Positions 33,850 to 43,136 of a DNA stretch of 64,000 nt are shown piece after piece (the first letter of the stretch is position 1; each line of letters starts with the position of its first letter). The DNA comes from Streptomyces fungicidicus. Its GTDB lineage: Bacteria > Actinomycetota > Actinomycetes > Streptomycetales > Streptomycetaceae. The stretch lies in contig NZ_CP023407.1 in assembly GCF_003665435.1 (NCBI RefSeq), positions 3,906,001 through 3,970,000 on the forward strand, read 5' to 3'. Made by a program: the position numbers and the translations under genes. The notes below the pieces were generated by a model. That model saw only the letters and a program-made list of their open reading frames with translations, did no database searches and had not been told where the DNA came from.

Positions 33850-35153
33850 GCGGCGCGAACGGCGGCGGCACCCTGCCCGGTGATCCGCCCGGGGGACGGC
33901 GCGCCCTCGCCGTGTGGGGGATCGGCGTCGCGGTCTACTTCGTCGCCGTCATCTTCCGTACGTCCCTCGGCGTGGCCGGGCTCGACGCGGCCGACCGCTT
34001 CGACGTCAACGCCTCCGCCCTGTCCACCTTCTCCATCCTCCAGCTGCTGGTCTACGCCGGCATGCAGATACCGGTCGGGCTGCTGGTGGACCGGCTCGGC
34101 ACCAAGAGGGTGCTCGGCATCGGCGTGGTGCTGTTCACGGCCGGGCAGCTCGGCTTCGCGTTCTCGCCGTCGTACGGCATGGCGCTGGCCTCGCGGGCGC
34201 TGCTCGGCTGCGGTGACGCCATGACGTTCATCAGCGTGCTGCGGCTGGGCACCCGCTGGTTCCCCGCCCGGCGCGGGCCGCTGGTCGCGCAGATGGCGGG
34301 CCTGGTCGGCATGGCGGGCAACCTCGTCTCCACGCTGGTGCTGGCCAGGCTGCTGCACGGCATCGGCTGGACGGCGGCGTTCGCGGGCAGCGCGCTCGCG
34401 GGTGTCGTGGTGTTCGTGCTGCTGGTGGTGTTCCTCAAGGACCACCCCGAGGGGCACGAGCCGGAGCCGGTCACGCACCAGGGCACCACCTACGTACGCC
34501 GTCAGATCGCCCTGTCCTGGCGGGAGCCGGGGACGCGGCTCGGGCTGTGGGTGCACTTCACCACCCAGTTCCCGGCGATGGTGTTCCTGCTGCTGTGGGG
34601 GATGCCGTTCCTGGTGGAGGCGCAGGGGCTGTCCCGGGCGGTCGCCGGCGAGCTGCTGACGCTGGTGGTGCTCTCCAACATGGCCGTCGGGCTGGTCTAC
34701 GGCCAGATCGTGGCCCGGCACCACGGCGCGCGGCTGCCGCTGGCGCTGGGGACGGTGGGCGCGACGGCGCTGCTGTGGGCGGTGACGCTGGCCTATCCGG
34801 CCCCGTCGGCGCCGATGTGGCTGCTGGTCGTGCTGTGCGCGGTGCTGGGGGCGTGCGGGCCGGCGTCGATGATCGGGTTCGACTTCGCGCGGCCGGCGAA
34901 TCCGCCGGAGCGGCAGGGGACGGCGTCCGGCATCACGAACATGGGGGGCTTCGTCGCCTCCATGACGACGCTGTTCGCGATCGGGGTGCTGCTGGACGCG
35001 ACCGACGACGACTACGCCGTCGCCTTCTCGTCGGTGTTCGTGCTCCAGGCGGTGGGCGTCAGCCAGATCCTTCGGCTGCGGAGGCGGGCGGCGCGCAGGG
35101 AGCGGGAGCGGCTGGTGGCCAGCCGGGTGACCTCGGTGCACGTGCCGGTGTAG
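33846..35153 (+). CDS. MFS transporter
   Basis: A 435-residue major facilitator with twelve predicted helices. The loop between helices 2 and 3 has GLLVDRLGTKRVLGIG, the MFS motif A region, and a second related loop occurs mid-protein. It resembles nitrate/sugar-acid type permeases in general form; the substrate cannot be named. It is coupled to the GntR gene and followed by a hairpin-rich intergenic repeat. Confidence 0.87.
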   Translation: MSGANGGGTLPGDPPGGRRALAVWGIGVAVYFVAVIFRTSLGVAGLDAADRFDVNASALSTFSILQLLVYAGMQIPVGLLVDRLGTKRVLGIGVVLFTAGQLGFAFSPSYGMALASRALLGCGDAMTFISVLRLGTRWFPARRGPLVAQMAGLVGMAGNLVSTLVLARLLHGIGWTAAFAGSALAGVVVFVLLVVFLKDHPEGHEPEPVTHQGTTYVRRQIALSWREPGTRLGLWVHFTTQFPAMVFLLLWGMPFLVEAQGLSRAVAGELLTLVVLSNMAVGLVYGQIVARHHGARLPLALGTVGATALLWAVTLAYPAPSAPMWLLVVLCAVLGACGPASMIGFDFARPANPPERQGTASGITNMGGFVASMTTLFAIGVLLDATDDDYAVAFSSVFVLQAVGVSQILRLRRRAARRERERLVASRVTSVHVPV

Positions 35154-35160
35154 GCACCCC

Positions 35161-35291
35161 GTGCGGGGGCCGGGCGGGGGTGGGACGCGCTGCCAGGCGC
35201 TTGCGGGGCGCCCCCTCGGAGGGGGCGCCCCGGCGCCCGCCCTCCCCCCGTCGCCCCGCGGCACGACCGCCCGCGAACCGCGGGGGCGCGG
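35161..35291. repeat. GC-rich intergenic repeat element with strong hairpin
   Basis: This gap between convergent genes holds an 11-bp stem (35205-35215 with 35221-35231), which can terminate both transcripts, and downstream the phrase GCGGCACGACCGCCCGC (35256-35272). The region 58340-58430 shares the same order of phrases (GCG-TTGCGGGG-GCC, then GCGGCACGACTGCCCGC), so both belong to one dispersed intergenic family. Confidence 0.6.
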
Positions 35292-36116
35292 TTACGGGGT
35301 GACGGCGAAGTGGCGGAGGATGGCCGTCGCCAGGTCCAGGTCGCCCTCCGTCTTCACCCGGTCCGCGACCGCCTCCGGCGTCACCCGGCCGCAGGCCAGG
35401 CGGACGTAGGTCTCCCAGTCGAGGGTGAGGGTGGCGGCCGGGCCGAGGGCGGGGGCCGTCTCCAGAGTGCCGCGGCCCTGGATGTCGACGCGGATCGTGC
35501 GCAGGAACTCCACGGGACCGTTGACGTCGATGACCACGGCCGAGCTGCGGGGCGCCTGCGCGAGTTCGGCGACCACCCGCGGCAGCTCCGCGAGCAGCAC
35601 GTCACGGGCGATGTGCGCGCCGGGGGAGTCGAGGTTGCCGGGGCGGCCGAGGGCCGTGCGCAAGTCCTGCTCGTGCGCCCACACGGCGAAGGCGTGCCGG
35701 CGCATCGACTCCTCCAGCGTGAGCTCCGTGCCGAGCGGGCCGCGCACCGTGGCGGCCGGCTGGCGCGTCTCGTTCCGCAGCTGGCGGTTGCGCCGGATGA
35801 TCATGAGTTCCAGCTCGGAGGTCATCTCCGGCGCCGTGTGGTGGCGGCGCACGTCGACCTGCATCTCCATGTACCGCTGGTGGTCGTTGGTGACGTGGAA
35901 CAGGTCGCGCGGCAGGGTGTGGATGGGGCGAGGGTCGCCGTACATCTCCGAGTCCAGCCCGATGACGTGCGAGACCACGTCACGGACCGACCAGCCCGGG
36001 CAGGGCGTCCGCCGGTTCCAGTCGGCCTCCGGGAGCGGCTGCACCAGCTCGGATATCGCCTCGACGGAGTGGGACCAGGCGTCGGCGTAGGGCTGGAGGG
36101 TGGGAGGCAGACTCAC
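35292..36116 (-). CDS. Maleylpyruvate isomerase / mycothiol-dependent DinB-like enzyme
   Basis: A 274-residue protein with the MDMPI N-terminal DinB-fold domain: WSVRDVVSHVIGLD carries the first metal-ligand histidine, and RRHAFAVWAHEQDLR the later histidine and glutamate/aspartate residues. A C-terminal sterol-carrier-like domain follows. Such proteins use mycothiol as cofactor in actinobacteria; the true substrate is unknown since no gentisate or maleylpyruvate genes are nearby. Confidence 0.82.
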   Translation of the reverse strand: MSLPPTLQPYADAWSHSVEAISELVQPLPEADWNRRTPCPGWSVRDVVSHVIGLDSEMYGDPRPIHTLPRDLFHVTNDHQRYMEMQVDVRRHHTAPEMTSELELMIIRRNRQLRNETRQPAATVRGPLGTELTLEESMRRHAFAVWAHEQDLRTALGRPGNLDSPGAHIARDVLLAELPRVVAELAQAPRSSAVVIDVNGPVEFLRTIRVDIQGRGTLETAPALGPAATLTLDWETYVRLACGRVTPEAVADRVKTEGDLDLATAILRHFAVTP

Positions 36117-36298
36117 GGAACGGGACCCCTCGGCGGTCGGTACACGGGCAGGTGGTGGCGGCGGTGCCAGTGGGCGATGGCTGCACCAGGTGGGTGTCTC
36201 GGGTCGCTAAGTTACGCTGCTGTGAGGCACCCCGGCAGTGCTTTCGTGTGACGATCGTAGGCCCGTGTGCGCGGGCCGAATGCCAGGACGGTGGTAGT

Positions 36299-37117
36299 GT
36301 GCGCGCTTCCTTGCTCCAAGTCGCCGTGAACGAGGACGAATCGGTCCACTCCCGTCGGCGCCGGGTCGCCGATCTGGTACGGGATCAGGCCGGAGCCGAT
36401 CTGGTGGTGCTGCCCGAGCTGTGGACCACGGGCGCCTTCGCCTACGAGGAGTTCGCCGCCGAGGCCGAACCGCTCGAGGGCCCGACGTACGAGGCGATGG
36501 CCAAGGCCGCGAGCGACGCGGGCGTCTGGCTGCACGCGGGCTCCGTCCCGGAACGGGCCGTGCCGGCCGGCGGCTCCGCCGCGGAGGACGCGATCCTCTA
36601 CAACACCTCGCTGGTCTTCTCCCCCTCCGGTGAACTGGCCGCCTCCTACCGCAAGATCCACCGCTTCGGCTTCGACAAGGGCGAGGCCGTGCTGATGGGC
36701 GCGGGCGACGAGCTGGTGACGGTCCGTCTGCCGGACACCGTGCTCGGTGTGGCGACCTGTTACGACCTCCGCTTCCCCGAACTCTTCCGCGGTCTCGTCG
36801 ACGCCGGCGCCGAGACCCTCGTCGTCCCGGCGGGCTGGCCGGAGCGCCGCCGGTCCCACTGGACGCTGCTGGCGCGGGCACGGGCGGTGGAGAACCAGTC
36901 GTTCGTCCTCGCCTGTGGAACGGCCGGGACGCACGCCGGGGTTCCGCAGGCGGGTCACTCGATCGTGGTGGATCCCTGGGGCGAGGTGCTGGCGGAGGCG
37001 GGCCCCGGCGAAGAGGTCCTGACGGTGGACTTCGACCCGGCCACGGTGGCGGGCACCCGCGAGCGCTTCCCGGCCCTCAAGGACCGCGTCCTGGGACTGG
37101 ACCGCCCCCGCCACTGA
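36299..37117 (+). CDS. Carbon-nitrogen hydrolase, omega-amidase (Nit2-like) family
   Basis: A 272-residue nitrilase-superfamily hydrolase that cleaves C-N bonds of amides. The catalytic triad is visible: Glu40 in LPELWTTG, Lys119 in YRKIHRF and Cys154 in GVATCYDLRFPEL. The length and sequence around the Cys resemble omega-amidases, which hydrolyse alpha-ketoglutaramate. GTG 36299 was chosen by homology length; GGACGG lies 6 bp before it. It is divergent from the isomerase-like gene. Confidence 0.87.
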   Translation: MRASLLQVAVNEDESVHSRRRRVADLVRDQAGADLVVLPELWTTGAFAYEEFAAEAEPLEGPTYEAMAKAASDAGVWLHAGSVPERAVPAGGSAAEDAILYNTSLVFSPSGELAASYRKIHRFGFDKGEAVLMGAGDELVTVRLPDTVLGVATCYDLRFPELFRGLVDAGAETLVVPAGWPERRRSHWTLLARARAVENQSFVLACGTAGTHAGVPQAGHSIVVDPWGEVLAEAGPGEEVLTVDFDPATVAGTRERFPALKDRVLGLDRPRH

Positions 37118-37130
37118 GCCGCGCAGGGCC

Positions 37131-37628
37131 TCAGTCGTCCCCCCGTTCCTTCTCCGCCAGGTGGATCACGCACACCGCCACCGCGATCAGCAGCGCCGGG
37201 TCCGCGTCCTCCCGTACGACGTCCACGCCGTAGGTCTCCCGGACGTGCAGCCACCGCCGGGAGACCACGGCGAGCAGTTCGCCGTCGTACTCGACGGCGA
37301 ACTCGCGGTCCACGATCCGGCCGCTGACGTCCAGCTCGGTGCTGCCGTCCGCGAGCTCCACCCGGAAGTGGTTGCGCAGCAGCGACAGCCGTTTGCGCCG
37401 GACGGTCGCGAGGGTCTCCCCGCCCCGCTCGATCACCATCGTGTCCCGCAGGGCGAACATCTTCTGCCGGATGTCGATGAGGACGTGGCCCTGGGCGTCC
37501 TTCAGCTCGAAGGTGTCCCGCAGCCGCATCGCCTTGCCGTCGACGAGGTAGACCTTGTTCCCGTGGTCGTCCTCGATCCAGTAGTCGTCCCCGATCCCGA
37601 GGATCCGGTCCCGCACAAGAAATCTCAT
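37131..37628 (-). CDS. LURP-one-related (Tubby-like) family protein
   Basis: A 165-residue LOR-family protein with the opening MRFLVRDRILGIGDDYWIEDD and the repeated beta-hairpin pattern of the Tubby-like barrel (GNKVYLVDGKAMRLRDTF, HVLIDIRQKM, ETLATVRRK). Bacterial members are thought to bind membranes or phospholipids, with no settled function. It ends 13 bp from the convergent hydrolase stop. Confidence 0.82.
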   Translation of the reverse strand: MRFLVRDRILGIGDDYWIEDDHGNKVYLVDGKAMRLRDTFELKDAQGHVLIDIRQKMFALRDTMVIERGGETLATVRRKRLSLLRNHFRVELADGSTELDVSGRIVDREFAVEYDGELLAVVSRRWLHVRETYGVDVVREDADPALLIAVAVCVIHLAEKERGDD

Positions 37629-37705
37629 GCCGCCACCCCTTCCCCGTGCCGCTCGCCGGGACGCCGTCGCTAGCCCGGGGGGCTGACGTCCCCGCGGACA
37701 CGGCG

Positions 37706-37736
37706 AGGGCGCGGGAGACCCGCACTCCCGCGCCCT
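37706..37736 (-). terminator. Hairpin after the DUF6458 gene
   Basis: An 11-bp perfect stem (37706-37716 with 37726-37736) with a 9-base loop lies 20 bp after the DUF6458 stop on the minus strand, before the LURP-one gene. It probably ends that transcript. Confidence 0.7.
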
Positions 37737-37756
37737 GTCCTGCCGCTTCGGACCGG

Positions 37757-38014
37757 TCAGACGCCGTATCCGTCGCTGTACCCGTCACGCGTGTGGTGGT
37801 GCGGGCGGGCGGGGTCGTCCACGACCGGGGTGGCGGGGGGTACCACGACCCGCCGACGCCGGGCGATGCTGCTGAAGGTCGCGACGCCGATCAAACCGAC
37901 GATCATGAAGATGATGCCGACCAGGTCAAGGTTGACACCCTGCATGTCCCAGTCGGTCGCGAACGTGAGGATTGCTCCCACGGCGATGAGGATGATGCAT
38001 CCGCCGAGGCCCAT
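37757..38014 (-). CDS. Small two-helix membrane protein, DUF6458 family
   Basis: An 85-residue membrane protein: helix one GGCIILIAVGAILTFAT, a short loop with DWDMQGVNLDLVG, helix two IIFMIVGLIGVATF, then a cytoplasmic tail with basic residues and histidines (RPHHHTRDG). This matches the DUF6458 family, widespread in actinobacteria and without known role. It is monocistronic with its own terminator. Confidence 0.75.
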   Translation of the reverse strand: MGLGGCIILIAVGAILTFATDWDMQGVNLDLVGIIFMIVGLIGVATFSSIARRRRVVVPPATPVVDDPARPHHHTRDGYSDGYGV

Positions 38015-38102
38015 GAGTGTCGCCTCCCTGTCCGGTGTCTCCGGTCGCATCCGGGTACCCGGTCGGGCGGCACCCATGCGCCCCGGCGTCCATGACAGTT
38101 GA

Positions 38103-39401
38103 CTAGCCCTCAAGGAACGCGACGAGCGCGTTCGCCAGCAGGAACGGGTCCTTGGCGCCGCACAGTTCGCGTGCGCTGTGCATCGACAGGATGGCCACGC
38201 CGATGTCGACGGTGCGGATGCCGTGCCGTGCCGCGGTGATCGGACCGATCGTGGTGCCGCACGGCATCGCGTTGTTGGAGACGAAGGACTGGAACGGGAC
38301 GCCGGCCTTCTCGCAGGCCGCCGCGACCACCGCCCGGCCGGAACCGTCCGTGGCGTAGCGGTTGTTGACGTTGACCTTGAGCAGGGGGCCGCCGTCGACA
38401 CGGGGGTGGTGCGTCGGGTCGTGCCGCTCCGCGTAGTTGGGGTGCACGGCGTGACCGGTGTCGGAGGACAGGCAGACGGTCCCGGCGAAGGCGCGGGCCC
38501 GGTCCTCGTACGATCCCCCGCGCGCGAACACCGAACGCTCCAGGACACCGCCGAGCAGCGGCCCGTCCGCGCCGGTGTCGGACTGGGAGCCGTTCTCCTC
38601 GTGGTCGAAGGCGGCGAGGACGGGGATGCAGGAGAGCTCGGAGCCCCGGCCCGCCGCGGCGGCCAGCGCGGCCGTGCCGGCGTGCACGGAGAGCAGGTTG
38701 TCCATGCGCGGGCCGGCCACCAGCTCGCGGTCGCGGCCCAGGTAGGCGGGCGGCTCGACGGAGTGCACCATCAGGTCCCAGCCGGTGACCGCGCCGGACG
38801 GGAGGCCGGCGGTCTCCTCCAGGAAGGCGATGAGGTCGCCGTCGCGGACGTCGTCGCCCAGGCCCCAGACCGGCTGGGTGTGCCGCTGCTTGTCGAGCTT
38901 GAGGCCGTCGGCGTTGACCGAGCGGTCCAGGTGGATGGCGAGCTGGGGGACTCGCAGCAGGGGGCGGTCGACGTTGACCAGTGTCGTAGAGCCGTCGCGC
39001 AGCGACAGCCGGCCGGCCAGGCCGAGGTCGCGGTCGAGCCAGGAGTTGAGCAGCGGACCGCCGTAGATCTCCACGGCCACCTGGCGCCAGCCGTGCGCGC
39101 CGCTGTCGGGGCGGGGCTTGACGCGCAGGTTGGGGGAGTCGGTGTGGGCGCCGACGATCCGGAAGGGGGTGTGCGCGGCGGCGCCCTCGGGGACGTACCA
39201 GGCGACGATCGCACCGCCGCGCAGCACGTACTTGCCGCCGGTGGTCCCGTCCCAGGCGTCCGTCTCCGCGACCTGCCTGAAGCCCGCCTTCTCCAGCCGC
39301 TCGGCGGCGTTCGCCACGGCGTGGTACGGCGTGGGGCTCGCCGCCAGGAAGGACATCAGATCATCGGTGTGGCCGCGGTCGAAGCGGGGGGGTTCGCTCA
39401 T
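38103..39401 (-). CDS. M18-family aminopeptidase
   Basis: A 432-residue metallo-aminopeptidase, probably cytoplasmic and acting on N-terminal acidic or neutral residues. Zinc-ligand regions are visible: VGAHTDSPNLR near residue 85, AAFDHEENGSQSDTGA around 270 (catalytic Glu-Glu), and HSARELCG near the C-terminus. The length is normal for M18. It is transcribed alone. Confidence 0.9.
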   Translation of the reverse strand: MSEPPRFDRGHTDDLMSFLAASPTPYHAVANAAERLEKAGFRQVAETDAWDGTTGGKYVLRGGAIVAWYVPEGAAAHTPFRIVGAHTDSPNLRVKPRPDSGAHGWRQVAVEIYGGPLLNSWLDRDLGLAGRLSLRDGSTTLVNVDRPLLRVPQLAIHLDRSVNADGLKLDKQRHTQPVWGLGDDVRDGDLIAFLEETAGLPSGAVTGWDLMVHSVEPPAYLGRDRELVAGPRMDNLLSVHAGTAALAAAAGRGSELSCIPVLAAFDHEENGSQSDTGADGPLLGGVLERSVFARGGSYEDRARAFAGTVCLSSDTGHAVHPNYAERHDPTHHPRVDGGPLLKVNVNNRYATDGSGRAVVAAACEKAGVPFQSFVSNNAMPCGTTIGPITAARHGIRTVDIGVAILSMHSARELCGAKDPFLLANALVAFLEG

Positions 39402-39421
39402 GGGTTCACCTTAACGAGCGG

Positions 39422-39455
39422 GAGGGCCCGCCTCCCGGTGCGGGAGCGGGCCCTC
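39422..39455 (-). terminator. Hairpin after the acyl-CoA dehydrogenase gene
   Basis: GAGGGCCCG...TCCCG pairs with CGGGAG...CGGGCCCTC across a 3-base loop, with one bulged base. It lies about 75 bp past the dehydrogenase stop on the minus strand. The intervening 39456-39529 contains several GGGTCC-type phrases and no gene. Confidence 0.6.
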
Positions 39456-39529
39456 GTGGGGGGTCCGGCTGGATCTCGTGGGGTCTGTCCGAGGAGGTCC
39501 GGGGGGTCCCGGAAGGGACCGGAAGGGTC

Positions 39530-41356
39530 CTAGAACGCCGCCTCGTCCAGCTCCATCAGGTCCAGCTCGACGCCCTCGGCGATCTTGCGGGCCAGGGTGA
39601 CGCCGGGGAGGACGTTCGCCGCGAAGAACTTCGCCGCGGCGATCTTGCCGGTGTAGAAGGCCTTGTCCTTGGCGGAGGCCGTCGGGAGCTTCTCGGCGGC
39701 GATCGCCGCGCCCCGCAGGAGCAGGTAGCCGACGATCACGTCACCGGAGGCCATCAGCAGGCGGGTGGTGTTGAGCCCCACCTTGTAGATGTTCTTGACG
39801 TCCTTCTCGGTGGCCGCGAGGTCGGTGAGCATCAGGCCGACGATGGCCTCCAGCTCCACGGCGGCCTTGGCCAGGTGGTCGCGGGCCGTGCCGAGGTCCT
39901 CGCCGCCCTCGGCGAGCGCCAGGAACTTCTTGATGTCCTCGGCGAGCGAGTTCAGCGCCGCGCCCTGGTTGCGGACGATCTTCCGGAAGAAGAAGTCCTG
40001 GCCCTGGATCGCGGTGGTGCCCTCGTACAGGGTGTCGATCTTGGAGTCCCGGATGTACTGCTCGATCGGGTACTCCTGCAGGAAGCCGGAGCCGCCGAAG
40101 GTCTGCAGCGACTGGGCGAGCTGCTCGTAGCCCTTCTCGGAGCCGTAGCCCTTGACGATCGGGAGGAGCAGGTCGTTGAGGGCGTGCTCGGTCCTGGCGT
40201 CCTCGCCCGCGGCCTCCTTCAGCGCGATCGCGTCCTGCACCGACGCCGTGTGCAGCACCAGGGCGCGCATGCCCTCCGCGTACGCCTTCTGCGTCATCAG
40301 CGAGCGGCGCACGTCGGGGTGGTGGGTGATGGTGACCTTGGGCGCGGTCTTGTCCATGAAGTTCGCCAGGTCGGGGCCCTGGACGCGCTCCTTGGCGTAC
40401 TCCAGCGCGTTCAGGTAGCCCGTCGACAGCGTGGAGATCGCCTTTGTGCCGACCATCATGCGGGCGAACTCGATGATGCGGAACATCTGGCGGATGCCGT
40501 CGTGCTTGTCGCCGATCAGCCAGCCCTTGGCCGGGTGCCGGTCGCCGAACGTCATCTCGCAGGTGTTGGAGGCCTTCAGGCCCATCTTGTGCTCGACGTT
40601 GGTGGCGTAGACGCCGTTGCGCTCGCCCAGCTCGCCGGTCTCGAAGTCGAAGAGGTGCTTCGGGACGAGGAAGAGGGACAGGCCCTTGGTGCCGGGGCCG
40701 GCGCCCTCGGGACGCGCGAGCACGTAGTGGAGGATGTTCTCCGACATGTCGTGCTCACCGGAGGTGATGAACCGCTTCACGCCCTCGATGTGCCAGGAGC
40801 CGTCCTCCTGCTGCACGGCCTTGGTGCGGCCGGCGCCCACGTCCGAGCCGGCGTCCGGCTCGGTGAGGACCATGGTGGAGCCCCACTGCTTCTCGACGGC
40901 GATCCGGGCGATCTGCTTCTGGGTCTCGTTGCCCTCGTCGTGCAGGATCCCGGCGAAGGCCGGACCGGAGGAGTACATCCACACGGCCGGGTTGGCGCCC
41001 AGGATCAGCTCGGCGTACGCCCAGATCAGCGACGGGGGAGCGGTCGTGCCGCCGATGCCCTCGGGCAGGCCCAGGCGCCAGTACTCGGAGTCCATGAAGG
41101 CCTGGTAGCTCTTCTTGAAGGACGCCGGGACCGGCGCGGTGCTGGTCTCCGGGTCGAAGACGGGCGGGTTGCGGTCGGCGTCCGTGAAGGACTCCGCGAG
41201 CTCGTTCTCCGCGAGCCGGGTCAGCTCGTCGAGGATGCTCTTCGCGGTGTCGACGTCCATCTCCTCGAACGGACCCGTGCCGTACAGCTTGTCGCGCCCG
41301 AGCACCTCGAAGAGGTTGAACTCGATGTCGCGGAGATTCGACTTGTAGTGCCCCAT
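39530..41356 (-). CDS. Acyl-CoA dehydrogenase, large (~600-residue) type
   Basis: A 608-residue flavoprotein acyl-CoA dehydrogenase of the long bacterial class with an extra C-terminal region. Visible signatures are GSTMVLTEPDAGSDVGAGRT in the middle domain and TFGGSGFLQEYPIEQYIRD in the C-terminal domain, with YEGTTAIQGQDFF after it. It should oxidise medium- or long-chain acyl-CoA in beta-oxidation. It is monocistronic, with a pair of candidate operators upstream. Confidence 0.9.
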   Translation of the reverse strand: MGHYKSNLRDIEFNLFEVLGRDKLYGTGPFEEMDVDTAKSILDELTRLAENELAESFTDADRNPPVFDPETSTAPVPASFKKSYQAFMDSEYWRLGLPEGIGGTTAPPSLIWAYAELILGANPAVWMYSSGPAFAGILHDEGNETQKQIARIAVEKQWGSTMVLTEPDAGSDVGAGRTKAVQQEDGSWHIEGVKRFITSGEHDMSENILHYVLARPEGAGPGTKGLSLFLVPKHLFDFETGELGERNGVYATNVEHKMGLKASNTCEMTFGDRHPAKGWLIGDKHDGIRQMFRIIEFARMMVGTKAISTLSTGYLNALEYAKERVQGPDLANFMDKTAPKVTITHHPDVRRSLMTQKAYAEGMRALVLHTASVQDAIALKEAAGEDARTEHALNDLLLPIVKGYGSEKGYEQLAQSLQTFGGSGFLQEYPIEQYIRDSKIDTLYEGTTAIQGQDFFFRKIVRNQGAALNSLAEDIKKFLALAEGGEDLGTARDHLAKAAVELEAIVGLMLTDLAATEKDVKNIYKVGLNTTRLLMASGDVIVGYLLLRGAAIAAEKLPTASAKDKAFYTGKIAAAKFFAANVLPGVTLARKIAEGVELDLMELDEAAF

Positions 41357-41414
41357 GGCGACGGCTCCGTAAGAGAGGTATCGGCGAGGTCTGACTCCTC
41401 GCAGCTGATTCACG

Positions 41415-41451
41415 TACCGGCAAGTAGCTCCGATGATGCTACCCGTCGGTA
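41415..41451. promoter_or_regulatory. Pair of candidate operators upstream of the acyl-CoA dehydrogenase
   Basis: Two 12-bp elements, TACCGGCAAGTA (41415-41426) and TACCCGTCGGTA (41440-41451), start 25 bp apart and share the form TACC-N4-(A/G)GTA. They lie 59-95 bp upstream of the dehydrogenase ATG and 68 bp upstream of the divergent SseB-like gene. The shape is typical of TetR-type operators; the regulator is not identified. Confidence 0.45.
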
Positions 41452-41518
41452 ATAAGAAGCAACCCCGATCCGGACATCTGTGACCCAGCCCTCCCGCCGG
41501 GTCAGTAGTCTGTGCGGC

Positions 41519-41983
41519 ATGTACGGCTACGACCAGAGCACCGGGGCACAGCAGGGTTACGTCCCGCCGCAGCAGCAGATGCCGGGCGGGTACGGGCAGC
41601 AGGCGCCGCTGTATCCGGAGCCGTCCGCGCCGTCGCTCGCCGACGCGGTGCGCGCGTTCACCACCGGGCAGATGGCGGCCGAGGACTTCCAGCAGGTCTT
41701 CGCCACCTCCAAGGTCTACTGCCCGCGCGGCGAGGGCCCCGGATTCCTCGCCCTGCACAACACCCAGCAGCCGGTGATCCCGATGTTCACCTCGCTCAAG
41801 GAGCTGCGGCGGTACGCGGGCAAGGAGTCCAAGTACTTCGTGATCACCGGCGCCGAGGTGATCGACCTGCTCCCCACGGGGTACGGCTTCGTCCTCGACA
41901 TGGAGGGCGAGCACCGGATGGTGTTCGACGCCAAGGCGGTGGAGCAGATGGTCGAGTTCGCGATGCGCCGGATGTACGGCTGA
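41519..41983 (+). CDS. SseB-like N-terminal domain protein
   Basis: A 154-residue protein. The first ~35 residues are Gln/Gly/Tyr/Pro-rich and disordered; the rest matches the SseB N-terminal domain (ADAVRAFTTGQMAAEDFQQVFATSKVYCP, IPMFTSLKELRRYAG). Such proteins occur in actinobacterial type VII secretion contexts and alone; the function is unknown. A clear terminator follows. Confidence 0.75.
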   Translation: MYGYDQSTGAQQGYVPPQQQMPGGYGQQAPLYPEPSAPSLADAVRAFTTGQMAAEDFQQVFATSKVYCPRGEGPGFLALHNTQQPVIPMFTSLKELRRYAGKESKYFVITGAEVIDLLPTGYGFVLDMEGEHRMVFDAKAVEQMVEFAMRRMYG

Positions 41984-42027
41984 GGCCGTCGCCGTGCGGG
42001 GGGCGGCCGGTGCCGCTCCCTAGATCG

Positions 42028-42057
42028 AAGCCCGGAGGGAATGCCCTCCGGGCTTTT
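42028..42057 (+). terminator. Rho-independent terminator after the SseB-like gene
   Basis: A perfect 12-bp stem (42028-42039 with 42044-42055) with a 4-base loop is followed by a TTTT run. It is the most classical terminator in the window. Confidence 0.9.
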
Positions 42058-42121
42058 CGCGTTCCGGGTGGCAGGAAGTTCAACGCTCAACTAAAGTGGT
42101 CGTACCCGAGGAGGTACCGAC

Positions 42122-43111
42122 ATGCCTGCAGTGACCGTCGAGAACCCGTTGACGCTGCCCCGTGTGACCGCGCCCGCCGATGCCCAGGCGCGCCCCGTGC
42201 TCACCGTCACCACCGCACCGAGCGGCTTCGAGGGCGAGGGCTTCCCGGTGCGCCGGGCGTTCGCCGGGATCAACTACCGCCATCTCGACCCGTTCATCAT
42301 GATGGACCAGATGGGTGAGGTGGAGTACGCGCCCGGAGAGCCCAAGGGGACGCCCTGGCACCCGCACCGCGGCTTCGAGACCGTCACCTACATCATCGAC
42401 GGGATCTTCGACCACCAGGACTCCAACGGCGGTGGCGGCACCATCACCAACGGCGACACCCAGTGGATGACGGCCGGCAGCGGCCTGCTCCACATCGAGG
42501 CCCCGCCGGAGCAGCTCGTCATGTCCGGCGGTCTCTTCCACGGCCTCCAGCTGTGGGTGAACCTCCCCGCCAAGGACAAGATGATGGCCCCGCGCTACCA
42601 GGACATCCGCAGCGGCAGCGTCCAGCTGCTCACCTCCCCCGACGGCGGCGCGCTGCTGCGCGTCATCGCCGGTGAGCTGGACGGCCACGAGGGCCCCGGC
42701 ATCACCCACACGCCGATCACCATGGTCCACGCGACGCTCGCGCCGGGCGCCGAGGTCACCCTGCCCTGGCGGGAGGACTTCAACGGCCTCGCGTACGTCA
42801 TGGCCGGGCGGGGCTCCGTGGGCGCCGAGCGGCGTCCGGTCCACCTCGGGCAGACGGCGGTCTTCGGCGCCGGCGGCTCGCTGACCGTCCGCGCGGACGA
42901 GAAGCAGGACTCGCACACCCCGGACCTGGAGGTCGTCCTGCTGGGCGGTCGGCCCATCCGTGAGCCGATGGCCCACTACGGCCCGTTCGTCATGAACACC
43001 AAGGACGAGCTGATGCAGGCCTTCGAGGACTTCCAGAAGGGCCGGCTCGGCACGGTCCCGGCCGTGCACGGGATGTCCGAGGCCGGACCGTCCACCGGCG
43101 ACGACGCCTGA
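42122..43111 (+). CDS. Pirin family protein
   Basis: A 329-residue bicupin. The N-terminal cupin holds the metal-binding HPHRGFETVTY and GSGLLHIE with the pirin ligand pattern (two His, one His, one Glu); the C-terminal cupin covers about 190-300. Pirins act as redox-related cofactors or quercetinases. GAGGAGGT at 42108-42115 precedes the ATG. A direct repeat of TCAAC (42080-42084 and 42087-42091) stands in the short upstream region. Confidence 0.88.
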   Translation: MPAVTVENPLTLPRVTAPADAQARPVLTVTTAPSGFEGEGFPVRRAFAGINYRHLDPFIMMDQMGEVEYAPGEPKGTPWHPHRGFETVTYIIDGIFDHQDSNGGGGTITNGDTQWMTAGSGLLHIEAPPEQLVMSGGLFHGLQLWVNLPAKDKMMAPRYQDIRSGSVQLLTSPDGGALLRVIAGELDGHEGPGITHTPITMVHATLAPGAEVTLPWREDFNGLAYVMAGRGSVGAERRPVHLGQTAVFGAGGSLTVRADEKQDSHTPDLEVVLLGGRPIREPMAHYGPFVMNTKDELMQAFEDFQKGRLGTVPAVHGMSEAGPSTGDDA

Positions 43112-43136
43112 TCACCGCCCGCACCGGGCAGTGACC

